Below, piece by piece: positions 19,921-30,033 of a DNA stretch of 64,000 nt. Location: contig CABHNZ010000012.1 of NCBI GenBank assembly GCA_902167985.1, positions 146,525-210,524 of the forward strand, read 5' to 3'. The DNA comes from Shinella sp. UYSO24. GTDB taxonomy: Bacteria > Pseudomonadota > Alphaproteobacteria > Rhizobiales > Rhizobiaceae. A program made the translations under genes and the position numbers. Within the stretch, counting starts at the first letter, position 1. The number at the start of each line of letters is the position of its first letter. Under the pieces are notes generated by a model. The model did no database searches and was not told the DNA's origin. It saw nothing but the letters and a program-made list of their open reading frames with translations.

Positions 19921-21089
19921 TTACCCGCTTCATTCTTCGCGCGCTCGAAGGCAAGATTGTCGTCGCCGTCGCAATTCTCATCGGCATCGCACTGCTCGTG
20001 CCGGCGCTCAACCTGCTGACGCCGCCGACAAGTGCGCTGCATATCCCGACCTATGCGATGGCGCTGTTCGGCAAGTATCTCTGCTATGCGCTTCTGGCGC
20101 TGGCGCTCGATCTCGTCTGGGGCTATTGCGGCATTCTCTCGCTCGGTCACGGCGCCTTCTTCGCGCTCGGCGGCTATGCGATGGGCATGTATCTGATGCG
20201 CCAGATCGGCTCGCGCGGTGTCTATGGCAACCCGGTGCTTCCCGACTTCATGGTCTTCCTCAATTACAAGTCGCTGCCGTGGTTCTGGTACGGGTTCGAC
20301 TGGTTCGTCTTTGCCATGGCGATGGTCGTGCTGGTACCGGGCCTTCTCGCCTTCGTCTTCGGCTGGTTCGCCTTTAGAAGCCGCGTCAACGGCGTCTATC
20401 TGTCGATCATCACCCAGGCGATGACCTATGCGCTGATGCTGGCCTTCTTCCGCAACGACATGGGGTTCGGCGGCAATAACGGCCTCACCGACTTCAAGGA
20501 TATCCTCGGCTTTTCCGTTCAGGCGGATGGCACGCGTGTGGTTCTCTTTGCGCTCTCGGCGTTGATGCTGGCGCTCTGCCTCATCGTTGCCTCCGCCATT
20601 ACCCGGTCGAAATTCGGCAAGGTTCTGGTCGGCGTGCGTGATGCGGAAAGCCGGGTGCGCTTCCTCGGCTTCCGGGTGGAGAATATCAAACTCTTCACCT
20701 TCGTCGTCTCGGCCATGTTTGCAGGCATTGCCGGCGCGCTCTTCGTGCCGCAGGTCGGCATCATCAATCCGGGCGAGTTTGCGCCTGCCAACTCGATCGA
20801 AGTGGTGGTCTGGACCGCCGTCGGTGGCCGCGGCACGCTGATCGGGCCGATCATCGGCGCGGTTCTCGTCAATGCGGGCAAAAGCTTCTTCACCGGCGCA
20901 TTCCCAGAATTCTGGCTGTTTGCGCTGGGTGGTCTCTTCATCGCCGTCACGCTGTTCCTGCCGAAGGGTATCGTCGGAACGATCCAGCACGGGTTCAATG
21001 CCCGCAAGGCGTTGAAGGCTGCGGCCGAAGCGGAAAAGGGTCGTGGCGACCCGCAGGATGTGGCGCGTAACGCCCAGGCTGCGGAATAG
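19917..21089 (+). CDS. urtC: Urea ABC transporter permease UrtC
   Basis: 390 aa starting MITRFILRALEGKIVVAVAI at an ATGA overlap with urtB. The LivM-like permease core is visible (LCYALLALALDLVWGYCGILSLGHGAFFALGGYAMGMY in part, and VGVRDAESRVRFLGFRVENIK). Partner of UrtB in the inner membrane. Intact; urtD follows after 23 bp. Confidence 0.95.
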   Translation: MITRFILRALEGKIVVAVAILIGIALLVPALNLLTPPTSALHIPTYAMALFGKYLCYALLALALDLVWGYCGILSLGHGAFFALGGYAMGMYLMRQIGSRGVYGNPVLPDFMVFLNYKSLPWFWYGFDWFVFAMAMVVLVPGLLAFVFGWFAFRSRVNGVYLSIITQAMTYALMLAFFRNDMGFGGNNGLTDFKDILGFSVQADGTRVVLFALSALMLALCLIVASAITRSKFGKVLVGVRDAESRVRFLGFRVENIKLFTFVVSAMFAGIAGALFVPQVGIINPGEFAPANSIEVVVWTAVGGRGTLIGPIIGAVLVNAGKSFFTGAFPEFWLFALGGLFIAVTLFLPKGIVGTIQHGFNARKALKAAAEAEKGRGDPQDVARNAQAAE

Positions 21090-21112
21090 GGCGGCGGAAG
21101 AGGAGACACACG

Positions 21113-21874
21113 ATGAACACTGTTTCAGAAACCCGCACGAAGAGCCTGCTTTATCTGGAAGACGTCTCCGTCTCCTTCGACGGGTTCAAGGCGATCAATT
21201 CGCTGTCGCTGGTGGTCGAGCCGGGCGAGCTTCGCGCCATTATCGGCCCGAACGGCGCCGGCAAGACGACGATGATGGATATCATCACCGGCAAGACGCG
21301 GCCCGATAGCGGCCGGGTGATCTTTGAGGACGAGATCGACCTTACCAAGAAGGACGAGGCCGATATCGCCCAGCTCGGTATCGGGCGGAAATTCCAGAAG
21401 CCGACGGTGTTTGAAAGCCATACCGTGTGGGACAATCTGGAACTGGCGCTCAACCGGCCACGCGGCGTGTTCTCGACGCTGTTCTATACGCTCTCTGCCG
21501 AAGACAAGTCCCGTATCGAGGAAATTCTCGATACGATCCGGCTGACCCATCGCAGGAATGAGTACGCCGCCAATCTTTCGCACGGGCAGAAGCAATGGCT
21601 GGAGATCGGCATGCTTCTGGCGCAGGAACCGAAACTGCTTCTCGTCGACGAGCCGGTGGCCGGCATGACGGACGCGGAAACGGCGGAGACCGCCATCCTG
21701 TTGCGCGAGATTGCCAAGACGCGTTCAGTCGTCGTCGTCGAGCATGACATGGGCTTCATCCGCGATCTCGGCGTCAAGGTGACGTGCCTGGCGGAAGGGG
21801 CCGTGCTGGCGGAAGGATCGATCGATTTCGTTTCGAACGATCCGAAGGTCATCGAGAATTATTTGGGGCGATAA
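21113..21874 (+). CDS. urtD: Urea ABC transporter ATPase UrtD
   Basis: 253 aa. Walker A is GPNGAGKTT, the signature region reads LSHGQKQWLEIGMLL, and Walker B is LLLVDEPVAGMTD. The LSHGQKQWLEIGM form is characteristic of UrtD rather than LivG. Preceded by AGGAGA. Cytoplasmic ATPase of the urea importer; urtE starts 1 base after the stop. Confidence 0.95.
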   Translation: MNTVSETRTKSLLYLEDVSVSFDGFKAINSLSLVVEPGELRAIIGPNGAGKTTMMDIITGKTRPDSGRVIFEDEIDLTKKDEADIAQLGIGRKFQKPTVFESHTVWDNLELALNRPRGVFSTLFYTLSAEDKSRIEEILDTIRLTHRRNEYAANLSHGQKQWLEIGMLLAQEPKLLLVDEPVAGMTDAETAETAILLREIAKTRSVVVVEHDMGFIRDLGVKVTCLAEGAVLAEGSIDFVSNDPKVIENYLGR

Positions 21875-21875
21875 G

Positions 21876-22571
21876 ATGCTGACTGTCGATAACGTCAATC
21901 TCCATTACGGTGCGGCCCAGGCGCTGCGCGGTGTGTCGATCACAGCCGAAATGGGCAAGATCACCTGCGTGCTCGGGCGCAACGGCGTGGGCAAATCCTC
22001 GCTTTTGCGCGCCGTCACCGGCCAGCATCCGGTCTCGGGCGGCACGATCTCGTTCAACGATGCGACGCTGAACGGGCTTGCGCCCTATGCGCGGGCCAAA
22101 CACGGTATCGGCTATGTCCCGCAGGGGCGCGAAATCTTTCCGCTGCTCACTGTGCGGGAAAATCTCGAAAGCGGCTATGCGCCGCTTGCGCGCAAGGACC
22201 GTTTCGTGCCCGATGAGATCTTCTCGCTGTTTCCGGTGCTCAAATCCATGCTCGGGCGGCGCGGCGGCGATCTCTCCGGCGGCCAGCAGCAGCAGTTGGC
22301 GATCGGCCGGGCCATGGTGACGCGGCCAAAAATCCTCGTGCTCGATGAGCCGACCGAGGGCATCCAGCCGTCGATCATCAAGGATATCGGCCGGGCGATC
22401 CGTTATCTGCGAGACAGTACCGGCATGGCGATCCTGCTGGTCGAGCAATATCTCGACTTCTGCCGGGAGCTGGCCGATCAGGTCTATATCATGGACCGCG
22501 GCGAGATCGTTCATCAGGGAGCTGCCGAGACGCTCGATACGCCGGAAGCCCGAAAACACCTCACGGTCTAG
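21876..22571 (+). CDS. urtE: Urea ABC transporter ATPase UrtE
   Basis: 231 aa, starting MLTVDNVNLHYGAAQALRGV. Walker A is GRNGVGKSS, the signature is LSGGQQQQLAIGRAM, and Walker B is ILVLDEPTEGIQPS; this last block is typical of UrtE. Last gene of urtABCDE. A 191-bp gap without recognisable signals follows before the esterase gene. Confidence 0.95.
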   Translation: MLTVDNVNLHYGAAQALRGVSITAEMGKITCVLGRNGVGKSSLLRAVTGQHPVSGGTISFNDATLNGLAPYARAKHGIGYVPQGREIFPLLTVRENLESGYAPLARKDRFVPDEIFSLFPVLKSMLGRRGGDLSGGQQQQLAIGRAMVTRPKILVLDEPTEGIQPSIIKDIGRAIRYLRDSTGMAILLVEQYLDFCRELADQVYIMDRGEIVHQGAAETLDTPEARKHLTV

Positions 22572-22762
22572 GTATTTGTACGTATTCAAAGGCTTACTGT
22601 GGCGTTCACCTTCTGAAACATCAGTTTTTCATATGTGAATGTTTGGAGTGCGACGCAATAAATCCGCCGTATCATTGCAAATTGATGTGTGTTAACTAGC
22701 GGCCTGTAAGACAGAACTCCGCACATTGTTGACCACACCCTTGCACCTATGATGAGGCGCTG

Positions 22763-24037
22763 ATGGATTTTGCTCGCACTGCCGGTACCTTCTCCCGCTC
22801 CGCTCTTGCCCGCCTGACGGCCGCAGGGGCGATTTTTATGGGCGCCGTGACACTGATGGGTGTTTCGGCGACAGGCGCAGAGGCCGCCGGCTGCGGTTTT
22901 GCGCTTGAAAAAGGCCGGCATCCGATCAGCTTTTCCGTCAATGGCGTGGAACGGCAGGGCGTCTACTACATTCCGTCCTCCTATACCGGGAAAGACAAGG
23001 TCGCGGTCGTCTTCGACTTCCACGGGAGCAACAGCAATCCCGCCGGCCAGTTCGACCGTTCGTCCTGGGACAAGGTTGCCGAGAAGAACGGTTTCATCGC
23101 CGTCGCCCTTCAGGGCAGTCTCTCCGGCAAGGCGGCCGGCACCTATGGCTGGAACGTGCCCTTCGTGCAGGTGAACCAGCAGGTTCTGCCGACTGGCGCC
23201 GCCGGCGGCCAGGACGAGGTTGCCTTCATCAGCGAAGCTGTCAGTGCGGTCAAACAGGAATTCTGCGTCGATCCGGCGCGCATCTTCGCATCCGGTTATT
23301 CCGGCGGCGGGCGCATGCTCTCGGCCTATCTCTGCTCGGGCGGCGAAGGCTTTGCCGCTGCCGGCTTCGTCAATTCGCTGCGTGCGGGCCGTCCGGTGGA
23401 AGCGGAAGGCAAGTGGGGCCCGGAAGCTGCCAATTGCAGCCCGGCCAAGCCGGTCTCGATCATGGCCTTTGCCGGCGTCAAGGACCAGCAGAACCCCTAT
23501 GCGGGTGGCGGTGCTGCTTATTGGCAATATGGTTTCAAGACCGCGATCCAGCGCTGGAGCGATCTCGACGGCTGCAAGGGCGATGCCGATCCGAAGACGA
23601 TCGAGGGCGTGACCTACAGCATCTATGCGACCTGCAAGAGCGGTGCGCGCATCGCAAGCTATGTCTTCGCCAATGGCACGCATGACTGGCCGAAGCCGGC
23701 GCCTGCCGCCGAAGCCGTGATGGCTGCGGCCAAGGATGCCGCGGTCGGCGTCACCAAGGTTTCTGCTTCCACGATCAAGCCGAAGCTGGCCTTCGATCCG
23801 AATGTTGATCCGGCCTCCAGAATGTGGGACTTCTTCGGCAAGGCCGACAGCACGGATGTGGTCGCCGTTGTCGCTCCCGCCAAAGCCGGCGTCGTAAAAT
23901 CCGGCCTCGGTGCCGAGACTGGCACGGGCGTTGCTTCCGATTGCGCAATGGAAGCAAATAGTCAGGATCAGACGTGCAACAGCATTCAGCCGCTCAATAT
24001 GCGCCGCAGCGGGCAAGGGGTACAGGACGCCTTGTAA
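22763..24037 (+). CDS. Secreted PHB-depolymerase/feruloyl-esterase family hydrolase
   Basis: 424 aa. An N-terminal signal ([29 protein letters not shown]) precedes an alpha/beta-hydrolase of the LpqC/polyhydroxybutyrate depolymerase type: [17 protein letters not shown] oxyanion region, nucleophile S180 in GYSGGG, likely D241 (GVKDQQNPY) and H307 (NGTHDWP). The last 110 residues are Ala/Lys-rich and unassigned. Its final 64 bases overlap the ureD start in another frame, so the true C-terminus may differ if there is an undetected indel. Its place between urt and ure is unusual; the substrate is unknown. Confidence 0.75.
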   Translation: MDFARTAGTFSRSALARLTAAGAIFMGAVTLMGVSATGAEAAGCGFALEKGRHPISFSVNGVERQGVYYIPSSYTGKDKVAVVFDFHGSNSNPAGQFDRSSWDKVAEKNGFIAVALQGSLSGKAAGTYGWNVPFVQVNQQVLPTGAAGGQDEVAFISEAVSAVKQEFCVDPARIFASGYSGGGRMLSAYLCSGGEGFAAAGFVNSLRAGRPVEAEGKWGPEAANCSPAKPVSIMAFAGVKDQQNPYAGGGAAYWQYGFKTAIQRWSDLDGCKGDADPKTIEGVTYSIYATCKSGARIASYVFANGTHDWPKPAPAAEAVMAAAKDAAVGVTKVSASTIKPKLAFDPNVDPASRMWDFFGKADSTDVVAVVAPAKAGVVKSGLGAETGTGVASDCAMEANSQDQTCNSIQPLNMRRSGQGVQDAL

Positions 24038-24796
24038 CGAAAGCCTTTGGCGGGCGCACAAGGCTCGACGAATTCTTCCAGGAAGGCTGCGCAAAAATTC
24101 GCCTTCCGGAACTTTTCGCCTGAAATGGAGGCGATCCTCATCAATACGTCAGGGGGACTGACGGGCGGCGACGTGATCGACTGGTCCGTCGCCGCTGCTG
24201 ACTCTACCCGGCTCTCCATTACCACGCAGGCCAACGAGAAGATCTACAAGGCGGCCGAGGGCACGGCCTCTGTCTCGACCCATATCACTGTCGGCGAGAA
24301 CGCTTCCGTTCACTGGCTGCCGCAGGAAACCATTCTCTTCGATCATGCCTCGCTGACACGTCGTCTCGACGTCGATCTTGCAGACAATGCCGAATTTCTC
24401 GCCGTCGAGGCCGTTCTTCTTGGCCGCAAGGCGATGGGCGAGGCGGTGGGGCAGGGATTTTTCCGCGATCGCTGGCGCATCCGCCGCTCGGGCCGGCTCA
24501 TCCATGCCGAAGACATGAAATTCGAAGGCGAGATCGCGCATCTGGCCGAGCAGGCTGCCGTGCTTTCCGGCCAGGTGGCGTTTGCGACGCTGTTTTACAG
24601 CGGGCCTCTCGCGGAAGTGCTGTTTCCCAAACTCCGCGCCTGCCTCGAGGGAACATCCGGCGGCGCAAGCCATTGGAACGACAAGATTGTCGCGCGTCTC
24701 GTGGCGCCGGTCGGCTTCGACTTGAGAAAAATCCTCGTGCCGGCCATTTCCGTCTTGCGTAACGGCGCGCCAGTGCCGAAAGTCTGGAACATCTGA
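23974..24796 (+). CDS. ureD: Urease accessory protein UreD (frameshifted)
   Basis: UreD works with UreF and UreG to load nickel into urease. I place the start at GTG 23974 (frame [17 protein letters not shown] then [20 protein letters not shown]), with AGGA about 7 bases upstream. The frame breaks at about 24112-24117 after [10 protein letters not shown]. Downstream the expected [20 protein letters not shown] continues to the stop at 24796. The break fits loss of a TC dinucleotide or one extra T. Corrected length about 274 aa is normal. Without correction only a truncated product starting near 24047 would be seen. Confidence 0.9.
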
Positions 24797-24818
24797 AAAG
24801 CGATTTGCGGTAGAACCC

Positions 24819-25120
24819 ATGAACCTGACGCCGAGAGAAAAAGACAAGTTGCTGATCGCCATGGCGGCGATCGTCGCCCGACGCGGCTGGAGCGGGGCGT
24901 GAAGCTGAACTATCCCGAAGCAATTGCGCTGATTACCGATTTCGTCGTCGAAGGCGCGCGCGACGGCCGTTCCGTTGCCGACCTGATGGCAGCGGGCGCG
25001 CATGTGATCTCGCGGGCGCAGGTGATGGATGGCATTGCCGAGATGATCCATGACGTACAGGTGGAAGCGACCTTCCCGGACGGCACGAAGCTCGTCACGG
25101 TGCATGAGCCGATCCGCTGA
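24819..25120 (+). CDS. ureA: Urease gamma subunit (one frameshift)
   Basis: 100 aa after correction, the exact family length. It starts [20 protein letters not shown] at ATG 24819. The frame breaks at about 24883: restoring one C gives [20 protein letters not shown], continuing [20 protein letters not shown] to HEPIR at 25120. Structural subunit of the Ni-urease that hydrolyses urea to ammonia and carbamate. It follows ureD by 22 bp. Confidence 0.93.
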
Positions 25121-25158
25121 TTTCTTCGTTTGACCCAATCCGCCGGGAGGACTGTGCG

Positions 25159-25425
25159 ATGCTGGCCTTGAGACCGAATTGCGAATGCTGCGACAAGGAT
25201 CTTGCCCCCGATAGCCGGGAGGCGATGATCTGCACGTTCGAGTGCACTTTCTGCGCCGATTGCGCGACCGATGTGCTTGCCGGCACCTGCCCGAACTGCG
25301 CGGGTGAACTGGTGCGCCGGCCTGTGCGGCCGGCAGAGGCGCTGCTTCGCCATCCGGCTTCGACGGAACGGGTTTTGAAAGCCGGGGGCTGCGCGCGGCC
25401 GGCACTTGGCTGCTTGAGGATTTGA
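25159..25425 (+). CDS. DUF1272 cysteine-rich protein
   Basis: 88 aa, starting [19 protein letters not shown]. Four Cys pairs ([20 protein letters not shown]) form the zinc-ribbon-like DUF1272 core. GGGAGG lies about 9 bases upstream. This family commonly sits between ureA and ureB in Rhizobiaceae; a role in metal handling is plausible but unproven. The C-terminal 30 residues lie outside the core. Confidence 0.85.
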   Translation: MLALRPNCECCDKDLAPDSREAMICTFECTFCADCATDVLAGTCPNCAGELVRRPVRPAEALLRHPASTERVLKAGGCARPALGCLRI

Positions 25426-25429
25426 GACG

Positions 25430-25734
25430 ATGATACCTGGTGAAGTGATTGCCGCAGAAGGCGAAATCGAGCTGAATGCGGGTGCCGAGACGGTGACGAT
25501 CGAAGTCTCGAATACGGGCGACCGGCCGGTGCAGGTGGGTAGCCATTACCATTCTTCGAGACCAATAACGGGCTTTCCTTCGATCGCGACAAGGTGCGCG
25601 GCATGCGGCTCGATATTCCGGCCGGCACGGCCGTGCGTTTCGAACCGGGCCAGACGCGTCAGGTGACGCTGATCCCGCTTTCCGGCGCCCGCAAGGTCTA
25701 TGGTTTCCAGCAGAAGGTGATGGGCGCCCTCTAA
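25430..25734 (+). CDS. ureB: Urease beta subunit (one frameshift)
   Basis: 101 aa after correction, normal for UreB. It starts [20 protein letters not shown] 4 bases after the DUF1272 stop. The frame breaks at TT 25552-25553; restoring TTT gives [20 protein letters not shown] and then [20 protein letters not shown] to the TAA at 25732-25734. Structural subunit of urease. Confidence 0.92.
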
Positions 25735-25764
25735 GGGAGACGCCGTTACGGGAGGAGGTCTGCG

Positions 25765-26217
25765 GTGCTGAACGGGGTTGCGATATTCGCGTTATGCGGC
25801 TGCGTCTCGCTGCTCGACGCGCCTGTCGATCCCGTGGCTGCCGATCGTGTCGCTGCCGAGCCGGTTTCGGTGACGCGCGATTGCTCGAAGGCTGAGACGC
25901 AGGCCGACATGACGCTCTGTGCCGGACAGGATCTCGAACTCGCCGACAAGGCACTCAATGCGCAATACCGGCTGACGCGCGATGCGATGCGCCAGCGTGA
26001 TGGCGATGCGGTTGCCGTCAAGGCTGCCGGTGCCGAGGATGCGCTGGTCAAGGCGCAGCGTGCCTGGGTGAGCTATCGCGATGCGCAGTGCCTCTCGGTC
26101 GGCTTTCAGGCGCAGGGCGGATCGATACAGCCGATGCGGGTGGCGCAGTGCAAGGCGGAGCTTTCCCGGAGCCGGACCGAGGCGTTGAAGGTGCTGGTGG
26201 ACGGGGCGGGGAATTGA
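25765..26217 (+). CDS. LprI-family (DUF1311) protein, probably exported
   Basis: 150 aa from GTG 25765 with GGAGGAGG upstream. A short hydrophobic start (LNGVAIFALCGCVSLLDA) could be a lipoprotein signal. The DUF1311 core follows: CSKAETQADMTLCAGQDLELADKALN and AWVSYRDAQCL, with conserved cysteines. Relatives include the mycobacterial lysozyme inhibitor LprI. A copy between ureB and ureC is common in rhizobia; its link to urease is unknown. Confidence 0.78.
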   Translation: MLNGVAIFALCGCVSLLDAPVDPVAADRVAAEPVSVTRDCSKAETQADMTLCAGQDLELADKALNAQYRLTRDAMRQRDGDAVAVKAAGAEDALVKAQRAWVSYRDAQCLSVGFQAQGGSIQPMRVAQCKAELSRSRTEALKVLVDGAGN

Positions 26218-26363
26218 GAGAGCTGAGATCCGACGGATTGTGACACCGGGCTGGCAGCCGGCTCTTCGGTGGCCTTTCCTAGTTGGTCTCGCCGATCGGA
26301 TGCTGCGTTGTGGATGTTTCATGGGCGCCTTACACTGCGCCATAAAGGTAAGGAGGTTGGGCA

Positions 26364-26618
26364 ATGGCTGATACAGCGAAAATTACGACGAAAAACCAGA
26401 TCACATTGCCTGCCAATGTCAGAAAGTCGCTCGGTGTATCGACCGGTGACAAGGTTGATTTCGTCCGTAACGAGGCCGGCTATTTCGAGGTGCGGGCGCG
26501 GAAATATACATTTGCTGACCTGCGCGGGATGGTGAAGCTCGACAGGCCGATCACGGATGAGGAACTCACGCAGTGGATCGCGGATGCGAGAGCCGGTAGC
26601 CGTCAGGAGGGCGAATGA
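26364..26618 (+). CDS. AbrB/MazE-family antitoxin
   Basis: 84 aa. The swapped-hairpin DNA-binding domain is clear: KITTKNQITLPANVRKSLGV then GDKVDFV. The C-terminal part (LDRPITDEELTQWIADARAG) is the likely toxin-binding segment. AAGGAGG precedes the ATG. It overlaps the PIN gene by 4 bp (ATGA), the usual toxin-antitoxin arrangement. Probably autoregulatory. The pair lies inside the urease operon. Confidence 0.85.
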   Translation: MADTAKITTKNQITLPANVRKSLGVSTGDKVDFVRNEAGYFEVRARKYTFADLRGMVKLDRPITDEELTQWIADARAGSRQEGE

Positions 26619-27025
26619 TCGGCGTCGATACCAATGTCCTCTTGCGTTGGATCGCGTCCGATGTGGTCGGCGCGGAGGATGCGCGGCATCAATCGCTCAT
26701 CATTGAGGAGATGATCGCAGATGGCCGCGAGCCGATTTTCGTAAATCACGTCGTGCTGGCTGAGGCCATATGGGTTTTGCGAAGGCGGGTCGGTGTTTCC
26801 AAGCAGACGTTGATTGATGTGATCAACGTCCTTCTGAATTCTACAAATGTGGTTGTCGATGATCGGGACACGGTTGTTGCTGCACTCGGCCATTACGGTC
26901 GTCAGCGTGGCGATTTTCCCGATCACCTGATCGGCCAGATCAACGTAACAAAGGGCTGCCGGACGACGATGACGTTTGACAAGGCCGCAGCTCAATCGTC
27001 CAATTTTTCCGAACTGACGAGGTAA
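26615..27025 (+). CDS. PIN-domain (VapC-type) ribonuclease toxin
   Basis: 136 aa. PIN acidic residues are visible: D5 ([11 protein letters not shown]), E50 ([10 protein letters not shown]), D100/D103 (GDFPDHLIG) and D122 (TFDKAA). It probably cleaves RNA when freed from the upstream antitoxin. ureC starts 4 bases after its stop, so toxin and urease genes are probably co-transcribed. Codon use is slightly less GC-rich than the ure genes, consistent with insertion. Confidence 0.85.
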   Translation: MIGVDTNVLLRWIASDVVGAEDARHQSLIIEEMIADGREPIFVNHVVLAEAIWVLRRRVGVSKQTLIDVINVLLNSTNVVVDDRDTVVAALGHYGRQRGDFPDHLIGQINVTKGCRTTMTFDKAAAQSSNFSELTR

Positions 27026-27029
27026 TACC

Positions 27030-28737
27030 ATGCCCTACAAGATGTCCCGCGCCTCCTATGCCTCGATGTTCGGTCCGACCACCGGCGACAAGGTACGGCT
27101 GGCCGATACAGAGCTCTTCATCGAGGTGGAGAAGGATTTCACCACCTATGGGGAAGAGGTGAAATTCGGCGGCGGCAAGGTCATTCGCGACGGCATGGGC
27201 CAGAGCCAGGCGACACGCGCCGAGGGTGCTGTCGATACCGTCATCACCAATGCGCTGATCGTCGATCATACCGGCATCTACAAGGCCGATGTCGGCCTGA
27301 AGAACGGCCGCATTCACGGCATCGGCAAGGCCGGTAATCCGGATACTCAGCCGGGCGTCAACATCATCGTCGGCCCATCGACGGAAGCGATTGCCGGTGA
27401 AGGCAAGATCCTGACGGCCGGCGGCATGGACGCGCATATCCATTTCATCTGCCCGCAGCAGATCGAGGAGGCGCTGATGTCCGGCGTCACCTGCATGCTC
27501 GGCGGCGGCTCCGGCCCTGCCCATGGCACGCTTGCGACGACCTGCACCGGCGCGTGGCATATCGAGCGGATGATCGAAAGCTTCGATGGCTTCCCGATGA
27601 ACCTTGCGCTTGCCGGCAAGGGCAATGCCGCGCTGCCGGCGCCGCTCGAAGAAATGATCCTCGCCGGCGCTCGTCGCTGAAGCTGCACGAGGACTGGGGC
27701 ACGACCCCGGCTGCGATCGACAATTGCCTCACCGTCGCCGATCAGTATGACGTGCAGGTGATGATCCATACGGACACGCTGAACGAAAGCGGCTTCGTCG
27801 AGGATACGGTTGCCGCCATCCGCGGCCGCACCATCCATGCCTTCCACACGGAAGTGCGGGCGGCGGTCACGCGCCTGATATCATCAAGGTCTGCGGCAAT
27901 CCGAACGTCATTCCGTCCTCGACCAATCCGACGCGGCCTTACACCGTCAATACGCTTGCCGAACATCTCGACATGCTGATGGTCTGCCATCACCTGTCGC
28001 CGTCGATCCCGGAAGACATCGCCTTTGCCGAAAGCCGTATCCGCAAGGAAACGATCGCGGCCGAAGACATTCTCCACGATATCGGCGCCTTCTCGATCAT
28101 CTCGTCGGACAGCCAGGCCATGGGCCGCGTCGGCGAAGTTGCGATCCGCACCTGGCAGACGGCCGACAAGATGAAGCGCCAGCGCGGCCAGCTGAAGGAA
28201 GAGACCGGCGATAACGACAATTTCCGCGTTCGCCGCTATATCGCCAAATACACGATCAACCCGGCCATCGCGCATGGCGTTTCCCATGAGATCGGCTCGG
28301 TCGAAGTCGGCAAGCGCGCCGACCTCGTGCTCTGGAACCCGGCCTTTTTCGGTGTGAAGCCGGAAATGGTTCTGCTCGGCGGCTCGATCGCAGCGGCGCC
28401 GATGGGCGATCCGAATGCCTCGATCCCGACGCCGCAGCCGATGCATTACCGCCCGATGTTTGCGGCCTATGGCAAGCTACGCACCAATTCTTCCGTGACC
28501 TTCGTTTCGCAGGCCTCGCTCGATGGCGGTCTGGCGGCGCGTCTCGGCGTGGCCAAGAAGCTGGTGGCGGTGAAAAACGTCCGCGGTGGCATTTCCAAGG
28601 CCTCGATGATCCACAATTCGGCAACGCCGCATGTGGAAGTCGACCCGGAAACCTATGAAGTGCGTGCCGATGGCGAGCTCTTGACCTGCCAGCCGGCGAC
28701 CGAATTGCCGATGGCGCAGCGCTACTTCCTGTTCTGA
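27030..28737 (+). CDS. ureC: Urease alpha (catalytic) subunit (two frameshifts)
   Basis: 569 aa after correction, matching the family. Breaks at about 27670 (restore [17 protein letters not shown]) and 27854 (restore [15 protein letters not shown]). Nickel site residues are visible: GGMDAHIHF, the carbamylated lysine in SLKLHEDWG, and HTEGAGGGH. The catalytic flap is [19 protein letters not shown], and the C-terminus [11 protein letters not shown] is typical. Hydrolyses urea with UreA and UreB. Taken literally the sequence would yield only a 216-aa fragment; given two breaks of the same type as elsewhere in the window I regard the gene as functional. Confidence 0.94.
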
Positions 28738-28759
28738 AGCATAATTGAAAGTCGAAGAA

Positions 28760-29272
28760 ATGGACCATATCCATTCCTACCGCCCGGCCGGCGAGATCAC
28801 CGATCCGCCGGTCGATACCGTGACGCTGCCGCATGACCTGCGCCATCTGCGCCGCAAGCTGCTGCATCTGTCGAATGGCGGCATGGCGATGCTCGACCTG
28901 AAAGAAGCCGTGCTCTTTCATGATGGCGACCGGCTGGTGCTCGATAGCGGCGATACGATCGAGGTGAAGGCAGCGCCCGAAAAGCTCTTCGAGGTGCGCC
29001 CGCGCGATACGGTGCATCTGATCGAACTCGCCTGGCATCTCGGCAACCGGCATCTTTCGGCGCAGATCGAGGAGGATCGCATCGTCATCCTGCGCGATCA
29101 TGTGATCCGCTCGATGCTGCAAGGGCTCGGCGCCATGGTGCTCGATATTGAGGAACCGTTCCAGCCGGTGCGTGGGGCCTATCATGCCCATGGCGGGCAT
29201 TCCCACGATCATCACAGCCATGATCACCATGATCATCACGGCCATGACCATTCCCACCACTCGCATGACTGA
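28760..29272 (+). CDS. ureE: Urease accessory nickel chaperone UreE
   Basis: 170 aa from ATG 28760 ([13 protein letters not shown]); a TTG at 28745 is possible but gives an atypical N-terminus. The core shows [19 protein letters not shown] and [13 protein letters not shown]. The last 29 residues hold 16 histidines, a nickel-storing tail. It delivers nickel to the UreDFG-apourease complex. It begins 22 bp after ureC and is followed by ureF after 6 bp. Confidence 0.93.
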   Translation: MDHIHSYRPAGEITDPPVDTVTLPHDLRHLRRKLLHLSNGGMAMLDLKEAVLFHDGDRLVLDSGDTIEVKAAPEKLFEVRPRDTVHLIELAWHLGNRHLSAQIEEDRIVILRDHVIRSMLQGLGAMVLDIEEPFQPVRGAYHAHGGHSHDHHSHDHHDHHGHDHSHHSHD

Positions 29273-29278
29273 GCGCGG

Positions 29279-29989
29279 ATGAGCGGTACACTGGATAGGT
29301 CTTCCGAGGCTTCTTCGTCGGGGGCGACCGGCAATACGCAGGCGCTGCTGCGGTTGATGGCATGGCTTTCACCGGCCTTCCCGATTGGCGGGTTCGCCTA
29401 TTCGGGCGGGCTGGAACGGGCCGTGCATGATCGGTTGGTGACGGATGCGGCGGGTCTGACGGACTGGCTTTCGACGCTGATGGGCCATGGCGCGCTGTGG
29501 AATGATGGCGTGCTTCTCACCGAAGGCTGGCGCTGTCATGCCGATGGGGCGGGGCTTGCTCAGGCCTGCGAACTGGGGCTGGCGCTTGCGGGCTCGGCGG
29601 AGCGGCATGCGGAAACGCTGTCTCTCGGGCGCGGCTTTGCCTCTGCCGCTGCCGCATGGCCGGCGGATGTGTTTGCGCTTCTGCCGAAGGATGTGCCGTT
29701 TCCGGTGGCGGTCGGGGCTGTCGCTGCCGCTCATCGTGTGGGGCTTGATCAGGCGCTTGCGGCCTATCTGCATGCGGCCGTCTCGCAGGCCGTTTCGGCC
29801 GCGATCCGGCTCGGGGTCTGCGGGCAGGCGGATGGGCTTGGCGTTCTGGCCGGGCTTGAGGCGCGTATCGAAGGGTTTTCGGCTCAGGCATCGGTGCTGA
29901 CGCTCGATGATCTCGGCGGCGCGACGGTGCAGGCGGAGATTTCCTCGCTCCGGCACGAGACACAGCATTCCCGGCTTTTCCGCAGCTGA
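29279..29989 (+). CDS. ureF: Urease accessory protein UreF
   Basis: 236 aa. Core motifs are [27 protein letters not shown] and [15 protein letters not shown] at the C-terminus. UreF binds UreD and UreG and controls nickel transfer during urease maturation. Intact, between ureE and ureG in the same direction. Confidence 0.93.
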   Translation: MSGTLDRSSEASSSGATGNTQALLRLMAWLSPAFPIGGFAYSGGLERAVHDRLVTDAAGLTDWLSTLMGHGALWNDGVLLTEGWRCHADGAGLAQACELGLALAGSAERHAETLSLGRGFASAAAAWPADVFALLPKDVPFPVAVGAVAAAHRVGLDQALAAYLHAAVSQAVSAAIRLGVCGQADGLGVLAGLEARIEGFSAQASVLTLDDLGGATVQAEISSLRHETQHSRLFRS

Positions 29990-30033
29990 TCGCGGGACTA
30001 AGCTGGTCGCAATCTATGGAAAGGATTTTTGAG

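Noticed and set aside
24819..28737. Urease subunits as genuine pseudogenes
   Set aside because: Each break is one base, both flanks stay fully family-like, corrected lengths are exact, and the same defect occurs throughout the window.
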